Shown piece after piece: positions 8,042-15,825 of a stretch of 33,075 nucleotides of DNA. This stretch comes from Polaromonas sp. (GTDB taxonomy: Bacteria > Pseudomonadota > Gammaproteobacteria > Burkholderiales > Burkholderiaceae_C): the NCBI RefSeq assembly GCF_030682935.1, contig NZ_JAUXNA010000232.1, forward strand, positions 1-33,075, read 5' to 3'. Both the position numbers and the translations under genes were made by a program. The stretch's first letter is position 1, and every line of letters begins with the position of its first letter. The notes beneath the pieces are model-generated. The model did not search any database and had not been told where the DNA came from. It saw only the letters and a list, made by a program, of their open reading frames with translations.

Positions 8042-9163
8042 TCACAGAGACGCGTCCTGCGCCAGCAGCTTGCGAATGGGTGCAGGCAAGCCCAAACCCG
8101 GCCAGGCAAGCGCGCTGAACCACGCACCAGCCGACGCATCCGTGGATATCGCCTTCGGCATGGCCTGAGCGGCCTGAAAGCCTGCGATCCACGGAGACAG
8201 GTGCAAATCCTTGTGCGTCAATACATGGACAAAATGCGGCAGCGCTTCGAGCCGCGCATGCAAGGGCTGGGGTAAATGTGCTTTGAGCGCGTCGTCGCTC
8301 TCAAACACCGGCAGGCAGTAAAGGCCACCCCAAATACCGGAGGTAGGGCGCTTTTCGAGCCACACCGAGCCATCTGGCTTTTGCGCCCACAGCAGGCTCA
8401 GCGCCTGCGCGCTGCGTTTGAGTTTTCGTGTTTTGACGGGGTAGTTGCCGGGTTCTCCCGTCGCGAAGCCGCGGCACAGTTTTTGTACCGGACACTGCAG
8501 ACACTGCGGCTGCCTGAGCAGGCAGATCGTTGCACCCAGGTCCATCAGCCCCTGCGTGTAACGCGGCATGACTTCCGGCAGATCCTGGTCTGGCAGCAGG
8601 TCTGTCGCCATGTCCCAGAGCGCACGCTCATTGCCGCTTTGCGCCAGGTCAGCAGAAAAGCCAATCACCCGCGCAAGCACCCGTTTGGCATTGCCATCCA
8701 GAATGGCAACGCGTTCTCCAAAACAAAATGACGCAATGGCTGCGGCTGTTGAGCGGCCTATGCCCGGCAAGGATTGAAGCTGCTCTGCCGTACGCGGAAA
8801 CTGCCCCGCGTGCAGCACCATCACGTCCTGCGCACAACGATGCAGATTGCGTGCGCGGCTGTAATAGCCCAGGCCGCTCCACAAGGCCATCACCTCATCT
8901 TGCGCGGCAGCGGCCAGGTCGCTCACGGCGGGAAAGCGCAGCAAAAACCGGGCGTAGTAATCAAGGACGGTGGCGACCTGTGTCTGCTGCAGCATGATTT
9001 CAGACAGCCAGACGCGATAGGGGTCGCGCGTGTTTTGCCAGGGCAGGCTGTTGCGCCCGTGCGTCTTTTGCCAGCGCACAATTTCACTGGAAAGGCCTGA
9101 AAGATTACTTGGCTTTATCGCTGGCTTATCGCCTTCCCGCGGCGCGGGCTGGCCGTTCGGCAT
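8042..9163 (-). CDS. mutY: Adenine DNA glycosylase MutY
   Basis: Removes adenine mispaired with 8-oxoguanine in the GO repair system. From ATG at 9163 the protein has 373 residues; a TTG 11 codons upstream would give 384. The helix-hairpin-helix segment is LPGIGRSTAAAIASFCFG, with the catalytic aspartate region AILDGNAKRVLARV. The [4Fe-4S] cluster ligands form C-X6-C-X2-C-X5-C (CLLRQPQCLQCPVQKLC). The start of the catalytic core is LPWQNTRDPYRVWLSEIMLQ. The C-terminal Nudix-like domain that reads 8-oxoG contains GIWGGLYCLPVFE. It is the last gene of a minus-strand set mutM - dynamin-like GTPase - mutY, starting 36 bp after the GTPase stop. Confidence 0.96.
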   Translation of the reverse strand: MPNGQPAPREGDKPAIKPSNLSGLSSEIVRWQKTHGRNSLPWQNTRDPYRVWLSEIMLQQTQVATVLDYYARFLLRFPAVSDLAAAAQDEVMALWSGLGYYSRARNLHRCAQDVMVLHAGQFPRTAEQLQSLPGIGRSTAAAIASFCFGERVAILDGNAKRVLARVIGFSADLAQSGNERALWDMATDLLPDQDLPEVMPRYTQGLMDLGATICLLRQPQCLQCPVQKLCRGFATGEPGNYPVKTRKLKRSAQALSLLWAQKPDGSVWLEKRPTSGIWGGLYCLPVFESDDALKAHLPQPLHARLEALPHFVHVLTHKDLHLSPWIAGFQAAQAMPKAISTDASAGAWFSALAWPGLGLPAPIRKLLAQDASL

Positions 9164-9199
9164 AGGGTCGCCTTGCGCCGGGGTGGAAAGCACCAAAAC

Positions 9200-11173
9200 T
9201 CAGGCCGCCTCAGGCATCGCCGCATGGGCTGCAGCAGTCGCCCTCTGCGCGGCAGAGGGCGACGACGCGCCAAAGAGGTGCGAGGTCAGCTCCGCCAATT
9301 TGGCGTCCAGTTTATTGAGCACCTGCTCCTGCTCATCAATTTCGGAAATCCGATCATCGAGGCCGGAGGCCGCCTGCTGGATACGCTCCATCGCTTCAAG
9401 ACGGCGCCCGAAGTTGCGGCGCCGCTCCCGTAATTGCGCGTCCAGCTGGGAAGCGGCCGACTTGTTCCAGAGCTCCACCTCGCCCAGCGCGGACTCGTAA
9501 ACCACCCGCAGGCGGGTAGCCAGGGCGCGCACCAGCCGTTCGCAAAAGTCCGCTTGAGAAAGTTTCAGTACATTGCCAATCCCGAGGTACTGCAGGTGAC
9601 TGCGCTCTATCAATTCCAGATCGCGCGCATAACGAGTCAGTTCCGGCTGCATCGGCGCCTGCAGCGAAAAGCCAAACTCGGCATTGAGTTCCCGGAACGA
9701 CGCGGTCAGCATGGACTGGATTTCGCCACAGAGTGCCTGAGCCTTCTGCAGGCCCTCGCGCAAGCGCAAAAAAGTCTGGCCGTAGGCTTTCTTCACGCCC
9801 AGCTTGATTCCTGGCTGTTTGAGCGCGCGGGTCAGTTCCGTCAGCTCGGCTTTGAGCGTGGGTGTACTGAGCAGACAAAAGACGTCCCGCAGCAGCTTGA
9901 GGTGAACCGAACGCACGGCAAATATTCTGGCGCCACTGCCGTCAAATTCGGCCTGTTCCTGCTCAATGCGGCCGCGCATGTGCTTGATGACCGAGACATT
10001 TTTTCCTCTCAGGCTGCGCAACTCCATCATCTGCTCGGCCAGATCCCGCCTGCGAATGTGCATGGTCCGCCCAGCTTCGTTTTTGAGCTCGCCAATGCCA
10101 GCCGCCACGGCCGTGCGCAGGATATTTTGGCGCTGTCCCATCACGCCCTGGCCCAGCGCCAGTTCAAGCGCCGGCAACTTGCTGGCCTGCAACAGGGCCA
10201 GATCCCCGGTCACTTTGGCCACCAATCCTTTTTGCGCTGAAACCGCAATGACCTGCGCGCGAGGCAAGCCCAGGATATCGGCTGACGTGGCAATCTGCCT
10301 GTCAATTTGCGCCTGCACCTGTTCTGGCGTGCTCAACGCGTCCCACAGCGTGTCAATCTTGTTCAGGACCACCAGACGTGTATCAACGCCGCCGCCCTCG
10401 GTGATCAGATGTTCGCGCCAAATGGCAAGGTCTGACCTGGTCACGCCGGTATCGGCCGCCAGTATGAAGACCACCGCATGCGCCTGGGGAATCAGGCTGA
10501 CCGTGAGTTCAGGCTCTGCGCCAATGGCATTCAGGCCTGGCGTGTCAAGAATGACCAGTCCCTGCTTGAGCAGAGGATGGGCAATGTTGATCAGCGCATG
10601 ACGCCATTTGGGCACTTCAATCAAACCATCGGCCCTGACCGGCGGATTGTCTTCCGGACTGTCGTCGTGCCAGAGCCCGAGCGCCCGGGCATCGTCCTGG
10701 CTGACATAGCGCACTTCAGCCACTTTTTCAAGTGCCCGGGCCAACTGGGCGGGGTCGTTCACGTCCAGATCAACACGTGTCCACTTTTCGGGCACTGCGC
10801 GCCACTCCATGAGCGCCTGCGCCTGCAACCGCGTCTCGATGGGCAAAAGGCGCAGGCAGGGCGGCACATCGGCGTCGTAGGCCAGCTCGGTCGGGCACAT
10901 GGTCGTGCGGCCAGCGCTCGCGGGCATGATGCGGCGGCCATAAGCGGCAAAAAAGAGGGCATTGATCAGCTCGGATTTACCGCGCGAAAACTCCGCCACA
11001 AAAGCCACCATGACCTTGTCGGATCGCACCTGCAACTCCAGTCGCTGCAAACGCTCCTCGACCGCTGCATCGAGCAGACCATGGTCTTTCATCCATTGGG
11101 AAAGCCGTTTCAGCCGCAGCGCAAATTCCCGCCGCCATGTGCCGTGCTGATCGAATTGTTCGTTAAAAGACAT
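9200..11173 (-). CDS. Dynamin-like GTPase
   Basis: A 657-residue member of the bacterial dynamin-like superfamily, GTPases that remodel or tether membranes. The GTPase domain (about 50-330) has G1 AEFSRGKS at 60-67, the G2 threonines in GRTTMCPT (about 88-95), G3 DTPG at 210-213 and G4 NKID at 271-274. The remainder (about 350-650) is helical with coiled-coil character, as in the stalk of this family, and includes ISEIDEQEQVLNKLDAKLAEL near the end. The first glycine of the usual GxxxxGKS is Ala60. No transmembrane helix is obvious, so membrane contact would be peripheral. It lies between mutM (77 bp upstream) and mutY (36 bp downstream) on the same strand. Its biological role is unknown; the repair link is by position only. 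Confidence 0.82.
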   Translation of the reverse strand: MSFNEQFDQHGTWRREFALRLKRLSQWMKDHGLLDAAVEERLQRLELQVRSDKVMVAFVAEFSRGKSELINALFFAAYGRRIMPASAGRTTMCPTELAYDADVPPCLRLLPIETRLQAQALMEWRAVPEKWTRVDLDVNDPAQLARALEKVAEVRYVSQDDARALGLWHDDSPEDNPPVRADGLIEVPKWRHALINIAHPLLKQGLVILDTPGLNAIGAEPELTVSLIPQAHAVVFILAADTGVTRSDLAIWREHLITEGGGVDTRLVVLNKIDTLWDALSTPEQVQAQIDRQIATSADILGLPRAQVIAVSAQKGLVAKVTGDLALLQASKLPALELALGQGVMGQRQNILRTAVAAGIGELKNEAGRTMHIRRRDLAEQMMELRSLRGKNVSVIKHMRGRIEQEQAEFDGSGARIFAVRSVHLKLLRDVFCLLSTPTLKAELTELTRALKQPGIKLGVKKAYGQTFLRLREGLQKAQALCGEIQSMLTASFRELNAEFGFSLQAPMQPELTRYARDLELIERSHLQYLGIGNVLKLSQADFCERLVRALATRLRVVYESALGEVELWNKSAASQLDAQLRERRRNFGRRLEAMERIQQAASGLDDRISEIDEQEQVLNKLDAKLAELTSHLFGASSPSAAQRATAAAHAAMPEAA

Positions 11174-11250
11174 CGGTCTTCCGTAAAAGTGTTCCCGGCC
11201 AATATAGCATCGCCTACTTTACGGCAGAAGCAGCCCCGCAAAGGGAGCGC

Positions 11251-12066
11251 TCACGGTTTCTGGCAACGGGCGCAGTAAAAGGTCGAGCGCTGACCCTGCC
11301 GCATGCCTTTGATGAGCGTCGTGCACACCCGGCAAGGCAGACCGGCACGGTCATAGACCATGGCATCAAGCTGGAAATGACCCGCCTCGCCCTGGGCATT
11401 CGAAAAGTCTCTCAGGGTGCTCCCCCCTTTTGTAACGGCCTGTGTCAATACTTCCTGAATCGCGCGGTGAAGCAGCGCAGCGCGCGGCTTGCTGATGCGG
11501 GACGCCTTCGTGGTGGGGCGGATGCCGGCCAGAAACAGCACCTCGGACGCGTAAATATTCCCCACACCCACCACCGCCTCACCACCCAACAAAACCTGTT
11601 TGATGGCCGTCTGCCTGCGCTTGAGCGCCTGGTGGAATTCAGTGGCATCAAAAGCCTCGCTGAGCGGCTCCACACCCAGCCGACCCAGCAGCTTGTGCGC
11701 TATGGGGTCACTCTCGCCACTGGCGTACACCACCGCCCCAAAGCGGCGCGGGTCGTTCAGGCGCAAGGTGCCCAGGCTGGTCACCATTTCAAAGTGGTCA
11801 TGCTTGCCCGATGCGGGCAAACCCGCGCCAAAGCTCACGCTGCCCGACATGCCCAGATGCATCAGCAACAAACCGCCGTTCAGGTCAATCAGCAGGTATT
11901 TACCCCGGCGGCGCACGCCCAGCACGCATTGGCCTTCCAGCTGCTGAGTCTTGCAGCCCAGCGGCCAGCGCAAGGGCTTCCCCATGGATACCGCCTCGAT
12001 GCGGGCGCCGGCAATGCGGTCTGCAAAGCTCAGGCGGGTGACTTCGACTTCGGGCAGTTCAGGCAT
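11251..12066 (-). CDS. mutM: Formamidopyrimidine-DNA glycosylase MutM (Fpg)
   Basis: Bifunctional glycosylase/AP lyase that excises 8-oxoguanine and formamidopyrimidines from DNA. Its 271 residues fit the family. The N-terminus MPELPEVEV supplies the catalytic proline (Pro2) and Glu3. [20 protein letters not shown] is the conserved lysine/β-strand region, and the H2TH part has [20 protein letters not shown]. The C-terminal zinc finger has the C-X2-C ... C-X2-C pattern (CRVC ... CARC). ATG at 12064-12066 is certain because Pro2 must follow it. It is the first gene of the mutM - dynamin-like GTPase - mutY set and is divergent from the TPR gene across about 110 bp. Confidence 0.97.
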   Translation of the reverse strand: MPELPEVEVTRLSFADRIAGARIEAVSMGKPLRWPLGCKTQQLEGQCVLGVRRRGKYLLIDLNGGLLLMHLGMSGSVSFGAGLPASGKHDHFEMVTSLGTLRLNDPRRFGAVVYASGESDPIAHKLLGRLGVEPLSEAFDATEFHQALKRRQTAIKQVLLGGEAVVGVGNIYASEVLFLAGIRPTTKASRISKPRAALLHRAIQEVLTQAVTKGGSTLRDFSNAQGEAGHFQLDAMVYDRAGLPCRVCTTLIKGMRQGQRSTFYCARCQKP

Positions 12067-12175
12067 AGGGTCAAAAATTGGGGCAAAAAAACATCAGCAC
12101 AGGGCAGCCGCGCAGGGTCCTACTTTTAAGACCGGCGGGAAAGCGCGCCGCAGAAGCTTGAATTATCATGGCCCG

Positions 12176-13948
12176 ATGAAGAAAAAACTTGGCCTTGCCT
12201 TCGGCTGCCTGTGGCTTGCCGCGCCTCTGGTTTTGGCACAGACTGCGGCGCCAGAACCTGCCGCGCCCTCCGGACTCGCCGAAGCAGAGGCAGCGCAGGC
12301 GGCAGCCCCGTCTTCTCGACTGGACAGCGCCCTGTTTTACCAATTGCTGCTGGGCGAAATCACCCTGCAAGAGGGCGAGCCCGCCGCAGGCTTCGCCCTG
12401 ATGCTCGATGCCGCCCGAAAAACCGGCGATGCCCAGCTTTACCAGCGGGCCACCGACATCGCCCTGCAGTCGCGCTCCGGCGACGCCTCGTTGCAGGCTG
12501 CAACGGCCTGGAAGCAGGCGCAGCCCGTCTCACGCGAAGCCAACCGCTATGTACTGCAAATCCTGATTGCACTGAACCGCATCGCCGACACCGTTGAGCC
12601 GCTGAAGCAAGAAATTGGACTGGCACCGGATGTCGAGCGCCCGCTGGCTCTGGCGGCGGTGCCGCGCGCCTACGCCCGCGTCAGTGACAAAAAGCTGGCC
12701 AGTACCGTGGTTGAACAAGCGTTGGCCGACTACCTCAAGAGTCCTGCAACCGCCAGTGCCGCCTGGACCACCGTGGGACGCATGCGCGGGTCGGCAGGCG
12801 ACATGGAGGGCGCGCTCGTTGCGGCCAAGCGCGGCCAGGCCGCTGATCCCCAGGCGGAGGGCCCTGTGCTGGTCGCGCTGGAAATCATGGACTCGAAGCG
12901 GCCTGACGCGGAAAGTCTGGTTCGGAAATACCTGGAAAGCAACCCCCAGGCCCGACCTGAAATGCGCATGGCTTATGCCCGCGCCCTGCTGGACCTGCAA
13001 CGCTACGCCGAAGCAACCACCCAGTTGCAGATCGTGACGCGCGAAAAACCCGATTTTCCGGAGGGCTGGCTGGTTCTGGGCTCCTTGCAACTGCAAGACA
13101 ATCAGCTAGCACTGGCGCAGCCCTCGCTGGAGCGCTATATTGCCCTGATCGGGCAACAGGCACCACAGGACGAAAGCAAGCGCGGCTTGGCCCAGGCCTA
13201 CCTCTCGCTGTCGCAGATTGCCGAAAAGCGCAAGGATTATGCAGCAGCGGAAAGCTGGTTGAACAAGATCGAGAATTCTTCAGACCTTGCGCAGGCACAA
13301 ACCCGGCGCGCTTCCATTCTGGCGAGTCAGGGCAAGCTGGAACAAGGCCGCCAGCTGATTCGCCAACTGCCCGAACGCAGCCCTGACGATGCGCGGCTCA
13401 AACTCAACGCTGAAATCGGCCTGCTCAGGGAATTCAAGCAATACCAGCCGGCCTATGACCTGTTGGCACAGGCCCTGACGGTCACGCCCGATGAGGCTGA
13501 CCTGCTTTACGACCAATCCATGATGGCCGAAAAATTGGGCCGCCTGGACGATATGGAGCGACTGCTGCGTAAGGTCATACAGCTCAAGCCCGACTACCAC
13601 CAGGCCTACAACGCCCTCGGTTATTCGCTGGCAGAGCGCAGCGTCCGCCTGCCAGAGGCCAAAGCGCTGATACAGAAAGCGCTGGAATACGCGCCATCCG
13701 ATCCCTTCATCAAGGACAGCCTGGCCTGGGTCGAATTCCGTCTGGGCAACAGCGCCGAGGCCGTCCGGATTTTTGAGGCCGCCTACAAGGCAAAACCCGA
13801 CGCAGAAATTGCCGCCCATTTTGGCGAAGTTCTCTGGAGCCTGGGCCAACGAGACCGTGCAATGGCCCTCTGGAAAGAAGGTCTGCTCATCAATCCTGAC
13901 AACGAGACCCTGCTAGAAACACTCAAACGGCTGCGTGTGAAGCTGTAA
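12176..13948 (+). CDS. Secreted or periplasmic tetratricopeptide-repeat protein
   Basis: A 590-residue protein. ATG at 12176 is chosen because it opens a clear signal peptide (KKK, then a hydrophobic run LGLAFGCLWLAAPLVLA, about 1-21); the frame is open further upstream but overlaps mutM. TPR repeats fill most of the chain, best seen in the C-terminal third: PDYHQAYNALGYSLAERS, then LPEAKALIQKALEYAPSD, then LAWVEFRLGNSAEAVRIFEA. Such proteins act as assembly scaffolds in the envelope. The stop is only 15 bp from the lolB start, and a TPR gene directly upstream of lolB is common in this group, so a role in outer-membrane or lipoprotein assembly is plausible but unproven. Confidence 0.88.
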   Translation: MKKKLGLAFGCLWLAAPLVLAQTAAPEPAAPSGLAEAEAAQAAAPSSRLDSALFYQLLLGEITLQEGEPAAGFALMLDAARKTGDAQLYQRATDIALQSRSGDASLQAATAWKQAQPVSREANRYVLQILIALNRIADTVEPLKQEIGLAPDVERPLALAAVPRAYARVSDKKLASTVVEQALADYLKSPATASAAWTTVGRMRGSAGDMEGALVAAKRGQAADPQAEGPVLVALEIMDSKRPDAESLVRKYLESNPQARPEMRMAYARALLDLQRYAEATTQLQIVTREKPDFPEGWLVLGSLQLQDNQLALAQPSLERYIALIGQQAPQDESKRGLAQAYLSLSQIAEKRKDYAAAESWLNKIENSSDLAQAQTRRASILASQGKLEQGRQLIRQLPERSPDDARLKLNAEIGLLREFKQYQPAYDLLAQALTVTPDEADLLYDQSMMAEKLGRLDDMERLLRKVIQLKPDYHQAYNALGYSLAERSVRLPEAKALIQKALEYAPSDPFIKDSLAWVEFRLGNSAEAVRIFEAAYKAKPDAEIAAHFGEVLWSLGQRDRAMALWKEGLLINPDNETLLETLKRLRVKL

Positions 13949-13963
13949 CCCGGTACCTGCCCC

Positions 13964-14476
13964 TTGCTCTCCTCAACCCGCCTGCGTTCCCTCTTTTTTC
14001 TCCTATGTCTTTTTACTGCTATTTTGATAGCTGGTTGTGCCCGTCCTCCGGGCGCTACAGGCATAAATGACCCAAAAAACAACCTCTGGATGGGGCGTAT
14101 CAGCCTGCAGATCCAAAGCGAACCCGCGCAGTCTTTTTCGGCCAGCTTCGAACTCAAAGGCAGGGCCGAGCGGGGTGAGCTGACGCTGATCAGCCCCCTG
14201 GGAAACGTGCTGGGCATCTTGCGCTGGTCTCCGCTTGAGGCCACGCTTGATTCAGGCAACCAGCAGGTCCAGCGCTTTTCCTCGGTCGATGCCCTGATGG
14301 CGCAAGCCACGGGCGCGGCAGTTCCGCTGAGCGCGCTATTCGCGTGGCTGCAGGGGGACAACGCCAACGTCAGCGGCTGGTCTGCCGACCTGTCCCGGCA
14401 CAGCGAAGGCCGCATCTCGGCCAAAAGAGCCGACCCCGCACCGCAGGCCGAGCTTCGCGTCATACTGGACCAATAA
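13964..14476 (+). CDS. lolB: Outer-membrane lipoprotein LolB
   Basis: Receives lipoproteins from the periplasmic carrier LolA and inserts them into the outer membrane. A 170-residue lipoprotein with a hydrophobic signal (LRSLFFLLCLFTAILIAG) and lipobox IAGC, so the mature protein starts at Cys25. The body has LWMGRISLQI, SASFELKGRAERGELTLISP, LGNVLGILRWSP and LFAWLQGDNANVSGW, matching LolB folds (about 190 in E. coli; this one is on the short side). The only suitable start is TTG at 13964, without a strong Shine-Dalgarno; another rare start is possible. Position before ispE and prs is the classical arrangement. Bases 14015-14073, coding TAILIAGCARPPGATGIND, match the dispersed repeat, so the lipobox itself is repeat-derived or the repeat is a coincidence of coding sequence. 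Confidence 0.88.
   Translation: MLSSTRLRSLFFLLCLFTAILIAGCARPPGATGINDPKNNLWMGRISLQIQSEPAQSFSASFELKGRAERGELTLISPLGNVLGILRWSPLEATLDSGNQQVQRFSSVDALMAQATGAAVPLSALFAWLQGDNANVSGWSADLSRHSEGRISAKRADPAPQAELRVILDQ
14015..14073 (+). repeat. Dispersed repeat copy spanning the LolB lipobox
   Basis: TGCTATTTTGATAGCTGGTT at 14017-14036, then GTGCCCGTCC, a GGGC half and GCTACAGGC, aligns with the intergenic copy at 18421 (TTTTGATAGCTG, CCCG..CCT, GGGC, GAGGC). It also aligns with the minus-strand copy at 21370-21425 (ATAGCTG, GTGCCC, GCTACAGG). The lipobox codons ATA GCT GGT TGT fall in the best-conserved part of the repeat. Confidence 0.65.
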
Positions 14477-14526
14477 GGCCTTGCGCCTTCCCTGCCCTGC
14501 CGTTTACGGACTTTCAAATTAAAAGC

Positions 14527-15438
14527 ATGCGCAGCCCTGTCCCTTCTTCACGTTCTCTGCGGCCCCTCAAGGCCCTGTACGACGTACCCGCGCCCGCCAA
14601 GCTCAACCTGTTTTTGCACATCACAGGGCGCAGACCCGACGGCTACCATTTGATTCAGTCGGCGTTCATGCTGATCGACTGGTGCGACACGCTGCACTTT
14701 GAACTGCGCCGCGACGGTCGCATCAGCCGGAGCGACCTGGGCGATCCACAGCGACCGGGTTCAGGCGCCGCAGAAACGCTGCCAGCCGAGGATCTCACCG
14801 TGCGGGCGGCCAAGGCCTTGCAGGCGGCCACCGGCACCACACTGGGCGTTGATATTGGTCTTGAAAAACGTATCCCGTCGCAGGCGGGTATGGGCGGCGG
14901 GTCCTCCGACGCAGCGAGTTGCCTGCTGGCACTGCAACGCCTTTGGGGGGTGCGCCTGCCACCCAAAGACCTGTACGCCATCGCCCTGTCACTCGGCGCG
15001 GACGTGCCTTTTTTCCTGTCGGGCGGACATGCCTGGGTGGAAGGAATCGGCGAGAAAATCACACCCCTCACGCTGCCGCCAGCCCGCTTCCTGGTGGTCA
15101 AAACCCCCGCCGGACTCTCTACCCAAGAGATTTTCAGCACGCCGGGGCTGAAACGCGATACAGAAACTGCTAGAATTCGAGGCTACGCTGCAAATGCAAA
15201 TGGTCCTATTTTCGAATTTGGCCATAACGACTTGCAGCCGGTAGCCCAGAAGATGTGTCCGCAGATTGGTCAATCGCTCGATTGGCTGAAGGCGCAACAC
15301 CTTGATGGACGAATGACCGGCTCAGGAAGTGCTGTATTTGCGCAATTGCTGCATGACCTTGATTTTTCGGCCGCCCCCGGCGACTGGATTATCCGCAAGT
15401 GCAGTAATTTGGAGTCGCATCCTCTGGCCGGTTGGTAG
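14527..15438 (+). CDS. ispE: 4-diphosphocytidyl-2-C-methyl-D-erythritol kinase
   Basis: GHMP-family kinase of the non-mevalonate isoprenoid pathway, phosphorylating the 2-hydroxyl of CDP-methylerythritol. From ATG 14527 it has 303 residues; the frame is open further upstream but overlaps lolB. The substrate-binding start is PAPAKLNLFLHITGRRPDGY, followed by LIQSAFMLID. The ATP-binding glycine-rich loop is PSQAGMGGGSSDAASCLLAL, and ALSLGADVPFFLSGGHAWVE is the third GHMP motif. The C-terminal motif is DGRMTGSGSAVFAQL. It lies between lolB (50 bp upstream) and tRNA-Gln/prs, the usual order in proteobacteria. Confidence 0.97.
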   Translation: MRSPVPSSRSLRPLKALYDVPAPAKLNLFLHITGRRPDGYHLIQSAFMLIDWCDTLHFELRRDGRISRSDLGDPQRPGSGAAETLPAEDLTVRAAKALQAATGTTLGVDIGLEKRIPSQAGMGGGSSDAASCLLALQRLWGVRLPPKDLYAIALSLGADVPFFLSGGHAWVEGIGEKITPLTLPPARFLVVKTPAGLSTQEIFSTPGLKRDTETARIRGYAANANGPIFEFGHNDLQPVAQKMCPQIGQSLDWLKAQHLDGRMTGSGSAVFAQLLHDLDFSAAPGDWIIRKCSNLESHPLAGW

Positions 15439-15515
15439 AATCACCGTTCCTGAAAATGCGCTTTCAAAGTGATGGATTAGATAAAAGTTTATAGGTCGGT
15501 TGTTGGTAAGCGGCG

Positions 15516-15544
15516 TTGACTGGTTTCAATCAGCGCTTCATAAG
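15516..15544 (+). promoter_or_regulatory. Sigma-70-type promoter for tRNA-Gln
   Basis: TTGACT (15516-15521, 5 of 6 to consensus), a 17-bp spacer and CATAAG (15539-15544, 4 of 6) give a start of transcription near 15551, about 10 nt before the tRNA 5' end. Confidence 0.55.
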
Positions 15545-15561
15545 CAACAATTGTCCTGTGT

Positions 15562-15638
15562 AGGGGTGTCGCCAAGTTGGTTAAGGCACCGGATTTTGAT
15601 TCCGGCATTCGCAGGTTCGACTCCTTCCACCCCTGCCA
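15562..15638 (+). tRNA. tRNA-Gln (TTG)
   Basis: A 77-nt cloverleaf. Acceptor AGGGGTG pairs with CACCCCT, with discriminator G and encoded CCA. The anticodon stem CCGGA/TCCGG encloses loop TTTTGAT, anticodon TTG. The D-arm segment TCGCCAAGTTGGTTAAGGC is typical of glutamine tRNA. The T stem GCAGG/CCTTC has one C-T mismatch (second pair), an oddity discussed in the findings. Its position between ispE and prs is conserved in proteobacteria. Confidence 0.95.
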
Positions 15639-15644
15639 AATTTT

Positions 15645-15700
15645 CAGACCCGCACTAAGCGGGTTTGCATGAGCTTCAGACCCGCGTAATGCGGGTCTGA
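15645..15700 (+). terminator. Tandem hairpins after tRNA-Gln
   Basis: Two near-identical hairpins follow the tRNA. CAGACCCGC/GCGGGTTTG at 15645-15667 has 9 bp, one a G-T pair, and loop ACTAA. TCAGACCCGC/GCGGGTCTGA at 15676-15700 has 10 bp and loop GTAAT. Neither has a proper T tract, so they may act as a processing or attenuation site rather than a full terminator. Because the arms are the same, the first left arm can also pair with the second right arm. Confidence 0.55.
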
Positions 15701-15825
15701 GTGTTTATGGAAACACAGGCAAGCGGCACTCACTGCCAAGTCCGCGTTGCAATATGTTTCTTGTGCGTATGTTGCTTCCACAAAAATTTCAGCCACCTTC
15801 AAGCTCGACAGCAGCTGGGCCCCAC

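Noticed and set aside
11951-12175. Upstream extension of the TPR protein
   Set aside because: It overlaps mutM on the other strand and is not protein-like; the signal peptide at 12176 fixes the start.
13095-13140. Possible further repeat copy in the TPR gene (AGCTAGCACTGGCGCAGCCC)
   Set aside because: It shares only a few bases with the clear copies and fits ordinary TPR coding sequence.
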